A stretch of DNA of 32,814 nucleotides from Chitinophaga pinensis (lineage in GTDB: Bacteria; Bacteroidota; Bacteroidia; Flavobacteriales_D; Crocinitomicaceae): contig CALPWQ020000021.1 in NCBI GenBank assembly GCA_943327315.2, forward strand, positions 1 to 32,814. The letters run 5' to 3'. Under the pieces are notes generated by a model. It was not told where the DNA came from. It saw only the letters and a program-made list of their open reading frames with translations, and did not search any database. Made by a program: the position numbers and the translations under genes. The first letter of the stretch is position 1, and each line of letters begins with the position of its first letter. Below, in pieces: positions 22,963 to 32,689 of the stretch.

Positions 22963-25194
22963 ATGTCTATGATGAGAAAACTTTTACTTGGCCTAAGTGC
23001 TCTTTTTTGCCTTTCTACTGCCTTTTCTCAGGGAGAAGAAGTGGGGCCATTGATGGGAAATCCCGACCTGAAAGGCAAAGTAAGGGCCCGTGAGAAAGCC
23101 AATCCAGGCACCTTCGATAGCACATTTATTTATTTTACCGACACCATCTCTCTCCCATTTTTTGACGAATTCAGCAGAAATAATTTTCAGAATTATTCAC
23201 AAAATTATTCGGATCCGAGCGTTACTGCCGACAAAAGATACCATATCCTTGACGATGTCACAGGTCTTCCAATACCGAACACCACTTTTTATACGGCCCA
23301 ACAAACCTTTCGACGCGTTTTTGACAATACGGCATTGACTTATGTCGATCAGAATTTTCCTGCAACGACATTTCAGGTGGGCGATCTGAGCGCCTATCCC
23401 GTGGTGTACGCCTCCACCGATTTATACCCACCTTACTACATTTACGATACCGTGGGGATCGTTGGAGATCTTTCAGATACGATTTGGATTGATTCACCCG
23501 AATTTGCACAAGATTCTGCAACGCAGTTTTTTATGACAATCAGTGATCCTTCAAAGTTTTGGTTGGATGCATATGCCTACCACAATTATAGATTTGCGGT
23601 CGAACCACGATCACTTGGTGTAGTGACATTTGACGGATTGGACGAAAATGGCTATCCCTACGCGATCAATACAGCGATTACCAATTACGCGGATGTTTTA
23701 ACCTCAAAGCTGATTGATATGTCGGGATTAAATGCCGGCGATTCAGTGTATTTCAGCTTCCTGTATCAAACGGAGGGTTTTGGTGACATTCCCGAAGATT
23801 CAGACTCCCTGGTGCTGGAGTTTTACGCGAAAGATCTTGATCAATGGAACCGTGTTTGGAGCACATCTGGTGCACCGGTTTCTGATTTTAAATCAGCGAA
23901 TATCAATGTTGCTGCTGCAGATTACTTCAAAAAAGGATTTCAGTTTAGATTCAGAAATTACGGATCTCTATCAGGAAGTTTGGACCACTTTCATATTGAC
24001 TATGTGCACCTGAGGGCACTCTCTGGATTTCAAGATACGATTTTTAAAGATTTTGCTTTTTCTTATCCAATTGGAAGTTTGTTGACTGACTATACTTCAG
24101 TGCCTTGGGATCATTTCGTAGCAAGCCCAGCAGGTCACATGACAGATTCTCTGACCATTACCGTTCACAACGGAAGTACACTTCCAGAAAACAATTTAAA
24201 TGGGGAGGTGAAGGTGTCTTACGGCGGAGTTGCCGAAGGATCTTTCGTTATGAATGCGCAGACACTTTCAGGGGGTAATATCAATTATGGTCCTCGAGAA
24301 ACATATATGTCCTACCATGATTTATCAGGAGGATACAGTTATGACATGACCAAAACCGGAAATCAGCAAACCTTTGATCTGCTTGCAATAGCAGGAGCTC
24401 AATTTCCAAATCTAGCAAAAAATGACTCAACGTTTGGAGTTCAGTACTTTGGAAATTACTACAGCTACAACGATGGTACTGCTGAAGCGGCTTATGGCCC
24501 AACAGGTGCGCAAGCACGATTGGCGGTTAAGTTTGATGCCTATGTAGCCGACTCAGTGATTGGTGTTCAATTTCATTTCGTTCCCTCAGTGACAGACGTG
24601 TCGGATAAACTCTTCTTATTGACAGTTTGGGAAGACAACAATGGTGTTCCTGGTGCGGTGTTGTATGAAGACAATATCTTCTTTCCAAGATCACCCATCT
24701 ATGGAACGGAAAGAAATCACTTTGAAACCTACTATTTTCAAGATACAATGAAGATTGCTGTGGGTATGAGTTTCTTCGTGGGGTGGAGGCAGTTTGATCC
24801 TCAACGCCTGAATATTGGACTTGATCGAAACACGGATCATTCTGATAAAACATTTTACAGTTTGGATGGCGGTGTCAATTGGATTCAATCACAAATTCCT
24901 GGTTCAGTCATGGTACGCCCAATCTTTTCTACAAATTTGGATGCTGAATTGGCCCTTGAAGAAGTTGAGACGACGGCAATTGTCGCCTATCCAAATCCCT
25001 TCACTGATGTCTTGAATATTCGTGTTGATCCATCAACCTTGGAATCGTTTTCCTTGTACAATGCTCAAGGAAGCTTAATTTATTCAGGGCTGGATTCTGC
25101 GATTGACATGACAGCACAACCCTCAGGGGTATATTTCTTGAAGGTGCAGTGCACAGGCAATTCTGCTCAAACTCTAAAAGTCATCAAGTTCTGA
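22963..25194 (+). CDS. Type IX secretion (T9SS) cargo protein with C-terminal sorting domain
   Basis: The protein has 743 residues from ATG 22963 (MSMMRKLLLGL), which gives a proper signal peptide ending near TAFSQG. The central part is beta-rich and Asp/Tyr/Phe-rich without a recognised catalytic domain; INYG, TVWEDNNGVPG and VGMSFFVGW resemble repeats of large secreted Bacteroidota proteins. Residues about 665-743 form a type A sorting domain: VAYPNPFTDVLNIRVD, then FSLYNAQGSLIYSG and PSGVYFLKVQ, ending in TLKVIKF. It should be exported by T9SS and attached to the surface or released. The stop overlaps the rluD start by one base. Confidence 0.92.
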   Translation: MSMMRKLLLGLSALFCLSTAFSQGEEVGPLMGNPDLKGKVRAREKANPGTFDSTFIYFTDTISLPFFDEFSRNNFQNYSQNYSDPSVTADKRYHILDDVTGLPIPNTTFYTAQQTFRRVFDNTALTYVDQNFPATTFQVGDLSAYPVVYASTDLYPPYYIYDTVGIVGDLSDTIWIDSPEFAQDSATQFFMTISDPSKFWLDAYAYHNYRFAVEPRSLGVVTFDGLDENGYPYAINTAITNYADVLTSKLIDMSGLNAGDSVYFSFLYQTEGFGDIPEDSDSLVLEFYAKDLDQWNRVWSTSGAPVSDFKSANINVAAADYFKKGFQFRFRNYGSLSGSLDHFHIDYVHLRALSGFQDTIFKDFAFSYPIGSLLTDYTSVPWDHFVASPAGHMTDSLTITVHNGSTLPENNLNGEVKVSYGGVAEGSFVMNAQTLSGGNINYGPRETYMSYHDLSGGYSYDMTKTGNQQTFDLLAIAGAQFPNLAKNDSTFGVQYFGNYYSYNDGTAEAAYGPTGAQARLAVKFDAYVADSVIGVQFHFVPSVTDVSDKLFLLTVWEDNNGVPGAVLYEDNIFFPRSPIYGTERNHFETYYFQDTMKIAVGMSFFVGWRQFDPQRLNIGLDRNTDHSDKTFYSLDGGVNWIQSQIPGSVMVRPIFSTNLDAELALEEVETTAIVAYPNPFTDVLNIRVDPSTLESFSLYNAQGSLIYSGLDSAIDMTAQPSGVYFLKVQCTGNSAQTLKVIKF

Positions 25195-26264
25195 TGAAAG
25201 AAGCAAACGACGAAGTCGAAACAGAAGAAGAAGACCTTTTTGAACATTTTAAGATAAAAGTTGATCCCGGTCAGGAAATGATTCGGATTGATAAATATTT
25301 GATTGATCGTTTAGCAAACACATCCAGAAATAAGGTACAAATAGCTGCGAAGAATGGAAACATTGTTGTAAACGGTCAAAAAGTAAAGCAGAACTATAAG
25401 GTGAAGCCAGGCGATGAAGTGTCATTGGTCTTGCCTTATCCGGTGCGTGAATTTGAACTCATCCCACAAGATATCCCTATTGATATTGTCTATGAAGATG
25501 ATGCCTTTGTGGTGGTCAACAAGCAGTCAAATATGGTTGTACATCCCGGTTATGGCAACTATTCGGGCACTTTGGTAAATGCCCTAGTGTTCCATTTCGA
25601 CAATTTACCATACAAAATTCAGGATTATTTTGGACGCCCAGGTTTGGTTCATCGACTCGATAAGCACACAACAGGTCTCATGGTGATTGCGAAAACCGAA
25701 GATGCCCTTGCCTATTTGGCGAAGCAGTTTTATGACCGCACCACCGAACGACGCTACCATGCCTTGGTTTGGGGGGATGTGTCCGAGGATGGAACAGTAA
25801 CAGGTCATATCGGTAGGTCTTTAAAAAATAGGAAGTTGATGACCATCTTCCCAGATGGTGAATTCGGCAAACACGCCGTTACGCATTACAAAGTGTTGCA
25901 GCGATTTGGATTGGTGACCTTGGTCGAGTGTCGACTAGAAACAGGTAGGACGCATCAAATCCGTGCCCACATGAAGCACATAGGACATCCACTATTCAAT
26001 GATCTTGAATATGGAGGTGATGTCATTTTAAAAGGGACTACTTCGGCAAGCTACAAGAAATTCATTGAAAATTGCTTCTCATTGATACCCGGACAGGCCC
26101 TGCATGCAAAAACCTTGGGTTTTGAACACCCAGTCACCAAAGAGTATTTGCGCTTCAATTCAGACTTACCATCTGGTTTTAAACACATTGTCGAACGCTG
26201 GCAGAAGTATGTCTCCCCAGAGAATATTCTTGACGATTCCAGTACAGATTTTCCTGAAGATTAA
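25194..26264 (+). CDS. rluD: RluD-family 23S rRNA pseudouridine synthase
   Basis: The protein has 356 residues from ATG 25194, fused as TGATG to the stop of the T9SS gene; the more upstream GTG at 25149 lies inside that gene and is unlikely. An S4 RNA-binding domain spans about 30-80 (IRIDKYLIDRLANTSRNKVQ). The catalytic aspartate is D156 in HRLDKHTTG, and RLETGRTHQIRAH is the second family motif. RluD modifies helix 69 of 23S rRNA; RluC- or RluA-type targets are possible. An acidic N-terminal tail (DEVETEEEDLFEHF) precedes the S4 domain. A 127-bp gap separates it from the PorE-like gene. Confidence 0.93.
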   Translation: MKEANDEVETEEEDLFEHFKIKVDPGQEMIRIDKYLIDRLANTSRNKVQIAAKNGNIVVNGQKVKQNYKVKPGDEVSLVLPYPVREFELIPQDIPIDIVYEDDAFVVVNKQSNMVVHPGYGNYSGTLVNALVFHFDNLPYKIQDYFGRPGLVHRLDKHTTGLMVIAKTEDALAYLAKQFYDRTTERRYHALVWGDVSEDGTVTGHIGRSLKNRKLMTIFPDGEFGKHAVTHYKVLQRFGLVTLVECRLETGRTHQIRAHMKHIGHPLFNDLEYGGDVILKGTTSASYKKFIENCFSLIPGQALHAKTLGFEHPVTKEYLRFNSDLPSGFKHIVERWQKYVSPENILDDSSTDFPED

Positions 26265-26391
26265 TTTTTAGATAACTTATTTCAATTGTTTTTGTTAACT
26301 TCGGCGGCAAGGAAGAACACGTTTTATTGCACTTCGCTATGATTATTGCAAAAAAATTACTTTCTTCGCTACTTTAATTTTCTAACTGAAA

Positions 26392-28509
26392 ATGAAACTT
26401 ATGTACCGCAACCTAATTATTTGCCTCGTTTTCATTGGTTTTACAATGGTCTCCAATGCCCAAAACAAGTACGTTGTAGAGGCGAACTCTTTTTTTAATA
26501 GTCAAAAATATTGCGAAGGCGCTGAAAAGTGTAGCCTTGCTTACTCCAAGTTGACACGCAAAGGTGATCAAGCAAAAAAGACAAAAGCTGACATGGCTTT
26601 TAAAACGGCTGAATGCTACCGTCTAACGGATCATTTCCTTGAAGCAAACGAGTGGTATGACCGCGCATTGTTGTTGGATTATCAGGATGTAAATCCAGAG
26701 ATTTTCTATTACAATGGCGAAATGCTGCGCATGATGGGTGAGTTTGAAAAAGCACAAAAGAATTATGAAGAATATTTGAAATTGGTTCCGTCAGACAACC
26801 GCGGTGAGGTAGGTATTCAGTCATGTAAGGACAGCAAATCTTTCATAGCGAATCGTTCAAGATACGTGGTAACGAATCAAGAAAAAATCAACTTACGTGT
26901 TTACGACATGGCGCCGATGTTCGCAGACAGAAAAGAAACACAAATGTATTTTGCATCAAGCCGTGATGGAAGTACCGGAGGTTCTGACGATCCAATTTCA
27001 TGTGAGAAGTATATGGACATTTGGGTGAGCGAATTGGACAAAAAAGGAAATTGGGGTGAGCCTCGTTTGGCGGATGTTTCAGGGTTGATCAATACCGAAG
27101 CACATGAAGGAAGCGCGACCTTTACTGGAAATGGTAAAACGATGTTCTTTACTCGTTGTCCAAACGAAAATAAACAGAATTTGGGTTGCGACATTTGGAT
27201 GGCTGAATTGAAAGGGAAAAATGAGTGGTCTGACACAATGAGATTGAAACTGAAGCCAGATGGAGCGGATAGCATCACAGTTGGACATCCATGTGTTTCT
27301 GACGATGGGAAATTCTTGATTTTTGTATCTAACCTTCCAGGCGGTTACGGAGGAAGAGATTTATGGTATAGTGAGTGGGATAAGAAATTAAAAGGGTGGG
27401 GCGCACCGAAGAACATGGGTCCTGAAGTAAATACAAAAGGAAATGAATTGTTCCCAACATTTGCGAAGAATGGAGATTTGTTGTTCGCCACAGATGGTCT
27501 GCCAGGACTTGGAGGTTTGGACATTTTCCGTGCGAAAAAAGTTGTTGACGCAATGAAATGGGAAAATCCTGCCAACTTGGGTTATCCAATCAACTCTGAA
27601 AACAATGATTATAGTTTGTATGAATTGACAGACCGTAAAGGATACTTCACTTCAGAACGCAAAGATCCGAATGGAAAGTTCAATGCAGACATTTATATGT
27701 ACGAATTGCCTCCAAACCTCTTTGACTTGAAGGTTATTGTTTCTGAGGTAGGTAATGCGTCGAAAAAATTAGCGGATGTTCGCGTTGTTGTGAAAGGAAA
27801 CGACGGAGCAACTTGGGAAGGTAAGACAAATGCTTCTGGTTCCGTATTCTGGGACAAGAAACCAAATGCAGATCGTTACATCCTTGAGAATTCTGGGTAT
27901 ACCATCAACATCTCAAAAACGGGTTACCACGAGAATAAAACGGGATCATCGTTCACGACTGTAGGATTGGATGAAGATCAAAATTTCGTGCAAGAACTTC
28001 AGTTGATGCCAATTAAACCAATTCGTCTTCCGGAAGTGCGCTACCCATTGTCAAAATGGACATTTGTGAATGATTCAACAATCAGCTCTGATGACTCGTT
28101 GATGTTTGTGTACAACTTGCTTCAAGAATACCCTGAAATGCTTCTCGAGTTGAGTTCACATACGGATGCACGGGATACAGACAAGCGCAACCAGGTGCTA
28201 TCAGAAAATCGCGCGAAAGCATGTTACAAGTTCTTAATAGACAAAGGAATTGATCCACGTCGTATCGTCCCAGTTGGTAAAGGAGAAGCAACGCCAGCCA
28301 CATGGATTGATCCAGCGACAGGACAACCGGTAGTTTTGACGGAAGCATACATCAATACCTTCAAGAAAACGGATCCTGCTAAGTTTGAAAAATTGCATCA
28401 GTTGAATCGTAGGACGGAAGGACGTGTCATCAATATGATGTATGACCCTGCAACGGCTCCAGCAGCTCCAGCAATCTACTTGCAGTTTCAGCCGATTCCA
28501 AAGAAATAA
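26392..28509 (+). CDS. PorE-like OmpA-family protein (TPR, PD40, carboxypeptidase-regulatory and OmpA domains)
   Basis: The protein has 705 residues. After a signal peptide (about 1-23) come TPR-like helices (about 28-150), a PD40 beta-propeller (about 180-435; YFASSRDG, MFFTRC, LIFVSNLPGGYGGRDLW, LLFATDGLPGLGGLDIF), a regulatory-like domain with a cysteine-free beta sandwich (about 445-540) and an OmpA-like peptidoglycan-binding domain (about 560-685; ELSSHTDARD, LSENRAKA, NRRTEGRV). This is the domain order of PorE (PG1058), a T9SS component that links the secretion complex to peptidoglycan, though Bacteroidota have several paralogues with this layout. It is flanked by a strong terminator. 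Confidence 0.88.
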   Translation: MKLMYRNLIICLVFIGFTMVSNAQNKYVVEANSFFNSQKYCEGAEKCSLAYSKLTRKGDQAKKTKADMAFKTAECYRLTDHFLEANEWYDRALLLDYQDVNPEIFYYNGEMLRMMGEFEKAQKNYEEYLKLVPSDNRGEVGIQSCKDSKSFIANRSRYVVTNQEKINLRVYDMAPMFADRKETQMYFASSRDGSTGGSDDPISCEKYMDIWVSELDKKGNWGEPRLADVSGLINTEAHEGSATFTGNGKTMFFTRCPNENKQNLGCDIWMAELKGKNEWSDTMRLKLKPDGADSITVGHPCVSDDGKFLIFVSNLPGGYGGRDLWYSEWDKKLKGWGAPKNMGPEVNTKGNELFPTFAKNGDLLFATDGLPGLGGLDIFRAKKVVDAMKWENPANLGYPINSENNDYSLYELTDRKGYFTSERKDPNGKFNADIYMYELPPNLFDLKVIVSEVGNASKKLADVRVVVKGNDGATWEGKTNASGSVFWDKKPNADRYILENSGYTINISKTGYHENKTGSSFTTVGLDEDQNFVQELQLMPIKPIRLPEVRYPLSKWTFVNDSTISSDDSLMFVYNLLQEYPEMLLELSSHTDARDTDKRNQVLSENRAKACYKFLIDKGIDPRRIVPVGKGEATPATWIDPATGQPVVLTEAYINTFKKTDPAKFEKLHQLNRRTEGRVINMMYDPATAPAAPAIYLQFQPIPKK

Positions 28510-28527
28510 AAAGGATAAGAATAGTTG

Positions 28528-28556
28528 AAAAGGTGCTCAAACGAGCACCTTTTTTT
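28528..28556 (+). terminator. Strong intrinsic terminator of the PorE-like gene
   Basis: AGGTGCTC (28531-28538), loop AAAC and GAGCACCT (28543-28550) form a perfect 8-bp stem, extended by flanking A-T pairs and followed by an uninterrupted T run. It lies 20 bp beyond the stop codon. Confidence 0.95.
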
Positions 28557-28584
28557 GTATCTTCAAGTTACTTCACACTGTATC

Positions 28585-29745
28585 TTGAACGAGCACTATC
28601 TGCATCTCTTATGGCGTACGAAACGCATTCCATTTCATCGGCTACACTTATGCGATGGAACCTCTATTCAATTGCTCTCAACCGGAACATACAACGCCAT
28701 TGAAAGTGGACCTGATTTTTCTTGTGCCCAAATCAAGATTGATGATGTACATTGGGTGGGAAATGTTGAGTTGCATGTGCGTTCAAGCGATTGGTACGCG
28801 CATGGACACCATCAAGACCCAGCCTACAACAATGTCATTCTTCATGTTGTTCTTATCCATGACAAAGAGGTCATTGTTCATGGCCAAGCCTTGCCAACCC
28901 TAGAATTGAAGTCCATTATTGACGCAAAGCATCTTGAAAAATATAAACCGAAAAAAAATGTCAATATTCCATGTGGATCGCTTTTGCGGGTTGAAAAAAA
29001 CCTTCCTTTCTTTTCTTTGGTTGCTCCAACATTGGCGCAGCGCCTTACTCGAAAGTCCATCACACTAGGATGGACGACAAATGGGCCGATGGAATGGTTT
29101 TATTCGCTTATTGCCCGGTCCTTCGGCGCAAAAGTGAATGAAATTCCCTTCGAACTCATCACCACTCAAGTTCCTTGGAATCGACTTAAAACCATGGAAT
29201 CGAACGAGAGATTCGCCTTGATCATTCAAGCTTCCGGACTTTATCCTGTTTTCCCCATTCATAACCCAACAAGTGAAATAATTCCAATCGAATCCTATTT
29301 GTGGAAACGCAAAGGACAACATGCTTACGCTCAGCCAGAAAAACGGCTGGTACAATTCGCTGCTTTTGTGTCTCATCTTCCTGAAGATGTATCCTTTGCT
29401 CAGCTCGACGCCAGCAGTATCGTGAACTATTTTACAGATCTGTTAAAAACCTCATTTTCTCATTATGGAATTTTACACCAAATAAGAAAGTCATATTTGC
29501 TAAATACCCTATTAATCAATGCTGTAGTGCCATTGTTGTATCACCTCAGACGCCATTCAACGGCACTTGCCTTGGTGGAATCGATAGGTCCAGAAGACAA
29601 TCACATCATTCGTCATTTTAGGGATATAGGTGTGTCACCACGGAATGCTGGCGAAAGCCAAATGCTCCTTGAGCTGCATGGACAGTTTTGTTCAGCGAAA
29701 AAATGTCTAAATTGCGCTGTCGGAACTCACATCCTTCTTTCATGA
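28585..29745 (+). CDS. DUF2851 family protein
   Basis: The protein has about 386 residues. The TTG at 28585 (MNEHYLHLLWR) is chosen because family members begin with E..L..LW; an in-frame TTG at 28525 falls inside the terminator. Core motifs are GPDFSCAQIKI, GNVELHVRSSDWYAHGHHQDPAYNNVILHVV and a C-terminal cysteine cluster (QFCSAKKCLNCAVG). The first of these resemble nuclease-like or metal-binding sites, but no function is established for the family. The stop overlaps the PspC gene start (ATGA), the same pairing seen in other Flavobacteriales. Confidence 0.88.
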   Translation: MNEHYLHLLWRTKRIPFHRLHLCDGTSIQLLSTGTYNAIESGPDFSCAQIKIDDVHWVGNVELHVRSSDWYAHGHHQDPAYNNVILHVVLIHDKEVIVHGQALPTLELKSIIDAKHLEKYKPKKNVNIPCGSLLRVEKNLPFFSLVAPTLAQRLTRKSITLGWTTNGPMEWFYSLIARSFGAKVNEIPFELITTQVPWNRLKTMESNERFALIIQASGLYPVFPIHNPTSEIIPIESYLWKRKGQHAYAQPEKRLVQFAAFVSHLPEDVSFAQLDASSIVNYFTDLLKTSFSHYGILHQIRKSYLLNTLLINAVVPLLYHLRRHSTALALVESIGPEDNHIIRHFRDIGVSPRNAGESQMLLELHGQFCSAKKCLNCAVGTHILLS

Positions 29746-29978
29746 AAACAATTCAGAAGATATTATTTTTTTTTGAAATGCGCTCCTTTGGTGTCTGCTC
29801 CTGGTGGGCACGTAAACTTGGTATAAGCATTTCAAAAGTTAGACTTGGATTTATTTATGCTTCCTTCATCGCACTTGGTTCACCACTCATCATTTACTTG
29901 GCAATGGCGTGGATTCTTGAACATAAACATTTCTTTAAGTTTCAACGTAGCCGCAGATCTTCAATCTGGGAATTGTGA
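29742..29978 (+). CDS. PspC domain protein
   Basis: A 78-residue protein from ATG 29742, which overlaps the DUF2851 stop by four bases. The PspC-type segment is FGVCSWWARKLGISISKVRLGFIYASFIALGSPLIIYLAMAWIL, with one long or two short membrane helices and a basic C-terminus. PspC proteins sense or respond to inner-membrane stress, but the small Bacteroidota forms are uncharacterised. Translational coupling with DUF2851 suggests a joint role. Confidence 0.87.
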   Translation: MKTIQKILFFFEMRSFGVCSWWARKLGISISKVRLGFIYASFIALGSPLIIYLAMAWILEHKHFFKFQRSRRSSIWEL

Positions 29979-29995
29979 TTTTTTAAACTGATCGA

Positions 29996-30895
29996 ATGAA
30001 AATTTTAATTACGGGATCGAATGGACTGCTTGGACAGAAAATCGTTCGCCAATGCATGGACCATAAGATCGATTTTTGTGCAAGCTCAAAAGGCGACAAT
30101 AGAAACCCAGATTGTCCTGGAGATAGATATGTCGATATGGACATTACGTCAGATGCGGATGTGTTGTTCGTTTTTCAATCCGTTCAACCAACCCATGTCA
30201 TTCACACGGCTGCTATGACCAATGTTGATCAATGTGAGCTTAATCCAATAGAGTGTTACCTGATCAATACCGCTGCAGTTGAAAGACTTTTTCGTGCAAG
30301 TAAATCTTTTAAGGCTCATTTTCAGCTGCTTTCTACAGATTTTGTTTTTGATGGATTAAAAGGAGATTACGCGGAGAGCGATCTTGTCCATCCTCTAAGT
30401 GAATATGCAAAATCAAAAGTAGAGGCAGAACATATGCTTCTTTCGGATGAATCGAAAAATTGGTCCATCGCCCGCACGATCATTGTATACGGTGAAGGCC
30501 ACGAACTCTCGCGTTCAAACATTGTGCTTTGGGCTGTGGAAGCGCTTCGCAAAGGTGATCCACTCAATATTGTAGACGATCAATTTCGCGCGCCGACTTG
30601 GGCCGATGATTTGGCATGGGGATGCCTCGAGATTTGCCGTAAAAATGCGTCAGGAATTTTTCATTTATGTGGACCTGAGACCATGTCTATTTACGAATTA
30701 GTTTGTCGGATTGCGCTTTATTTGGGGATTTCAACAGATGGAATCAATCGTGTTCAGACCAACACCCTAACACAAGCTGCCAAGCGTCCTGCAAAAACAG
30801 GATTTAATTTGTCCAAGTCGCGGTCTCAATTGGGGTATACCCCTCAGACACTTGAGGCAACACTCGCGCAGATGAACACAATTTCAAATAAATGA
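29996..30895 (+). CDS. RmlD-like NAD-dependent sugar-nucleotide reductase
   Basis: A 299-residue extended-SDR protein. GSNGLLGQKI (7-16) binds the cofactor; LSTDFVFDG (112-120) and Y137-x-x-x-K141 (EYAKSK) form the active site; DDQFRAPTW is typical of dTDP-4-dehydrorhamnose reductase relatives. It lies about 12 kb from rfbB, next to DUF2851/PspC rather than sugar genes. Many Bacteroidota carry such a stand-alone 'SDR family oxidoreductase' whose substrate is not dTDP-rhamnose, so I do not assign rmlD. It begins 17 bp after PspC, possibly the same operon. Confidence 0.85.
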   Translation: MKILITGSNGLLGQKIVRQCMDHKIDFCASSKGDNRNPDCPGDRYVDMDITSDADVLFVFQSVQPTHVIHTAAMTNVDQCELNPIECYLINTAAVERLFRASKSFKAHFQLLSTDFVFDGLKGDYAESDLVHPLSEYAKSKVEAEHMLLSDESKNWSIARTIIVYGEGHELSRSNIVLWAVEALRKGDPLNIVDDQFRAPTWADDLAWGCLEICRKNASGIFHLCGPETMSIYELVCRIALYLGISTDGINRVQTNTLTQAAKRPAKTGFNLSKSRSQLGYTPQTLEATLAQMNTISNK

Positions 30896-30927
30896 CTTAT
30901 ATTCGTTGAAACTAAACTAAACTTACA

Positions 30928-32439
30928 ATGTCGAATACTGCTTCTGCTGGGTGGGGATCCAGAGTTGGATTAATTCTCGCTATGGCGGGGAATGCCGTTG
31001 GTCTTGGTAACTTCTTGCGATTTCCGGCTCAAGCCATTGAAAATGGTGGCGGTGCCTTCATCATTCCTTACCTCGTTTGTTTCTTGCTGATGGGACTTCC
31101 TTTACTTTTCGTTGAATGGTCAATGGGTCGATTTGGAGGAAAATACAAACAGCACTCTACGCCATTCATCTTTGACGCCATGGGCAAAGCGCCGTATTGG
31201 AAATATTTCGGGGTGTTTGGGATTTTTACCAATATTGCTGTTGCAGCGTTTTATTGTTACTTAGAGTCTTGGGCCCTTTCTTGGGCCTATTATTCTGTAG
31301 CAGGCACATTTACTGGAATGTCGCAAACGGAAGTACAGGCATTTTTTCAGAATTATATTGAACTAGGAACCAGTCACCCGGTAATATTTTGGATCATTTG
31401 CTTGTTCCTGAATACATGGATTCTCTCTCGCGGATTGAGTGGTGGTGTGGAAAAAGTGGCGAAGATTGGAATGCCCCTGTTGATTTTGTTTGGTTTGATT
31501 TTGGGCATCACTGGTCTTACACTGCAAGCTTCACCGGATGGTGCAATCAATGACGGCGTTGTTGGATTGAACTATTTGTGGAACCCAGATTTTAGTACGA
31601 TCTGGAGTTTCAAGGTGTGGGTAGCCGCTGCTGGACAAATCTTTTTTACCCTTTCGTTAGGAATGGGGAGTATACATTGCTACGCATCCTATTTAAATTC
31701 AAAAGAAGATATTGCCCTCAATGCGATGTCGGCTGGATGGATGAATGAGTTCGTTGAGGTGGTGCTCGGTTCCATGATTATTATCCCAATTTCTATTGGT
31801 TATTTAGGCATTGAGGCTGTAACCAATATGGTTTCTGGCGGATCGGGTCTTGGGATTGGATTTGCGGTCTTGCCAAAGTTGTTTGCCGATTGGGGAGCAT
31901 TTGGTGTAGTCGCGGGCTTAATGTGGTTTGGTTTGCTCTTCTTCGCAGGAATAACATCGTCCCTAGCCATGGGAACACCAGTAATGGGCTTCTTAGACGA
32001 TAATTTTGGCATTCGCCAGTCAAGAGGCGCTTGGATCTTTGGTGGCATCATCTTATTGCTCGGTTTACCTTGTGTACTAAGTCAGGATGCATTCAATGAA
32101 TTCGATTATTGGGCGGGAACCATTGCATTGGTGGTCTTTGCGTTGGTCGAAATTGTATTATTTGCCTGGGTGTTTGGCATGGATAAAGGATGGGCCGAAA
32201 TCAACGCTGGTGCGGACATTAAGGTGCCAAAAATATTTAAGTTTATCATTCAATTCGTGTCTCCAGTATTTTTAATTGTTGTCTTCATCGGAGCAATTCC
32301 TGGAATCATCGAAAATGCCACCAAGGATACTTCGTTTTATGGGTGGATGGCACGCTTCTTACTACTTGCACTTTTTGCCTTGATCTGTGTATTTGTGTAC
32401 ATTGCATCAAAACGAAACCAATCCTCTAAATTGTACTAA
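30928..32439 (+). CDS. Neurotransmitter:sodium symporter family transporter, LeuT-like
   Basis: A 503-residue inner-membrane protein with about 12 hydrophobic segments. It is strikingly LeuT-like: GNAVGLGNFLRFP (21-33) in TM1 gives the Na+ and substrate site; Y109 in FYCYLESW aligns with LeuT Y108; QIFFTLSLGMG (237-247) matches TM6; E277 in MNEFVEVVLGS aligns with LeuT E290, the residue that replaces chloride, so transport should be Na+-driven and chloride-independent. The likely substrate is a hydrophobic amino acid such as Leu, Ala or Met. A 47-residue membrane protein gene follows after 2 bp. A TATATTCG element lies just upstream. Confidence 0.95.
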   Translation: MSNTASAGWGSRVGLILAMAGNAVGLGNFLRFPAQAIENGGGAFIIPYLVCFLLMGLPLLFVEWSMGRFGGKYKQHSTPFIFDAMGKAPYWKYFGVFGIFTNIAVAAFYCYLESWALSWAYYSVAGTFTGMSQTEVQAFFQNYIELGTSHPVIFWIICLFLNTWILSRGLSGGVEKVAKIGMPLLILFGLILGITGLTLQASPDGAINDGVVGLNYLWNPDFSTIWSFKVWVAAAGQIFFTLSLGMGSIHCYASYLNSKEDIALNAMSAGWMNEFVEVVLGSMIIIPISIGYLGIEAVTNMVSGGSGLGIGFAVLPKLFADWGAFGVVAGLMWFGLLFFAGITSSLAMGTPVMGFLDDNFGIRQSRGAWIFGGIILLLGLPCVLSQDAFNEFDYWAGTIALVVFALVEIVLFAWVFGMDKGWAEINAGADIKVPKIFKFIIQFVSPVFLIVVFIGAIPGIIENATKDTSFYGWMARFLLLALFALICVFVYIASKRNQSSKLY

Positions 32440-32441
32440 TT

Positions 32442-32585
32442 ATGGAAACTCCAGCATTGATCTTGGTGATTGTTGTGTGGTCTAGTGTGACGCTCATTAC
32501 AGGATATTTCTTTTGGAAGGTTTTATCCATACCGAATCACTCTGAACCAGACTCTTTCCAAGAGAACGACGAACTAGAAAAATAA
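32442..32585 (+). CDS. Small single-TM protein, MetS-like transporter subunit
   Basis: The 47-residue protein has one membrane helix (ALILVIVVWSSVTLITGYFFW, residues about 5-25) and a short acidic, hydrophilic tail (SEPDSFQENDELEK). It starts 2 bp after the transporter stop, so co-translation is likely. The arrangement matches MetPS of corynebacteria and related systems, where a tiny subunit MetS follows an NSS transporter and is needed for methionine/alanine uptake. Sequence similarity at this length is weak; the call rests on size, topology and position. It was too short for routine gene finding. Confidence 0.7.
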   Translation: METPALILVIVVWSSVTLITGYFFWKVLSIPNHSEPDSFQENDELEK

Positions 32586-32689
32586 TAACGAATGAAACCA
32601 CTCTTCCAAATCAGATTCCTTCAGGAGTCTTACTTTTCTTGTACACTCTTTTTTTTGCTTCACACGTCATTTTTGAGGGGGAGTGAGTC

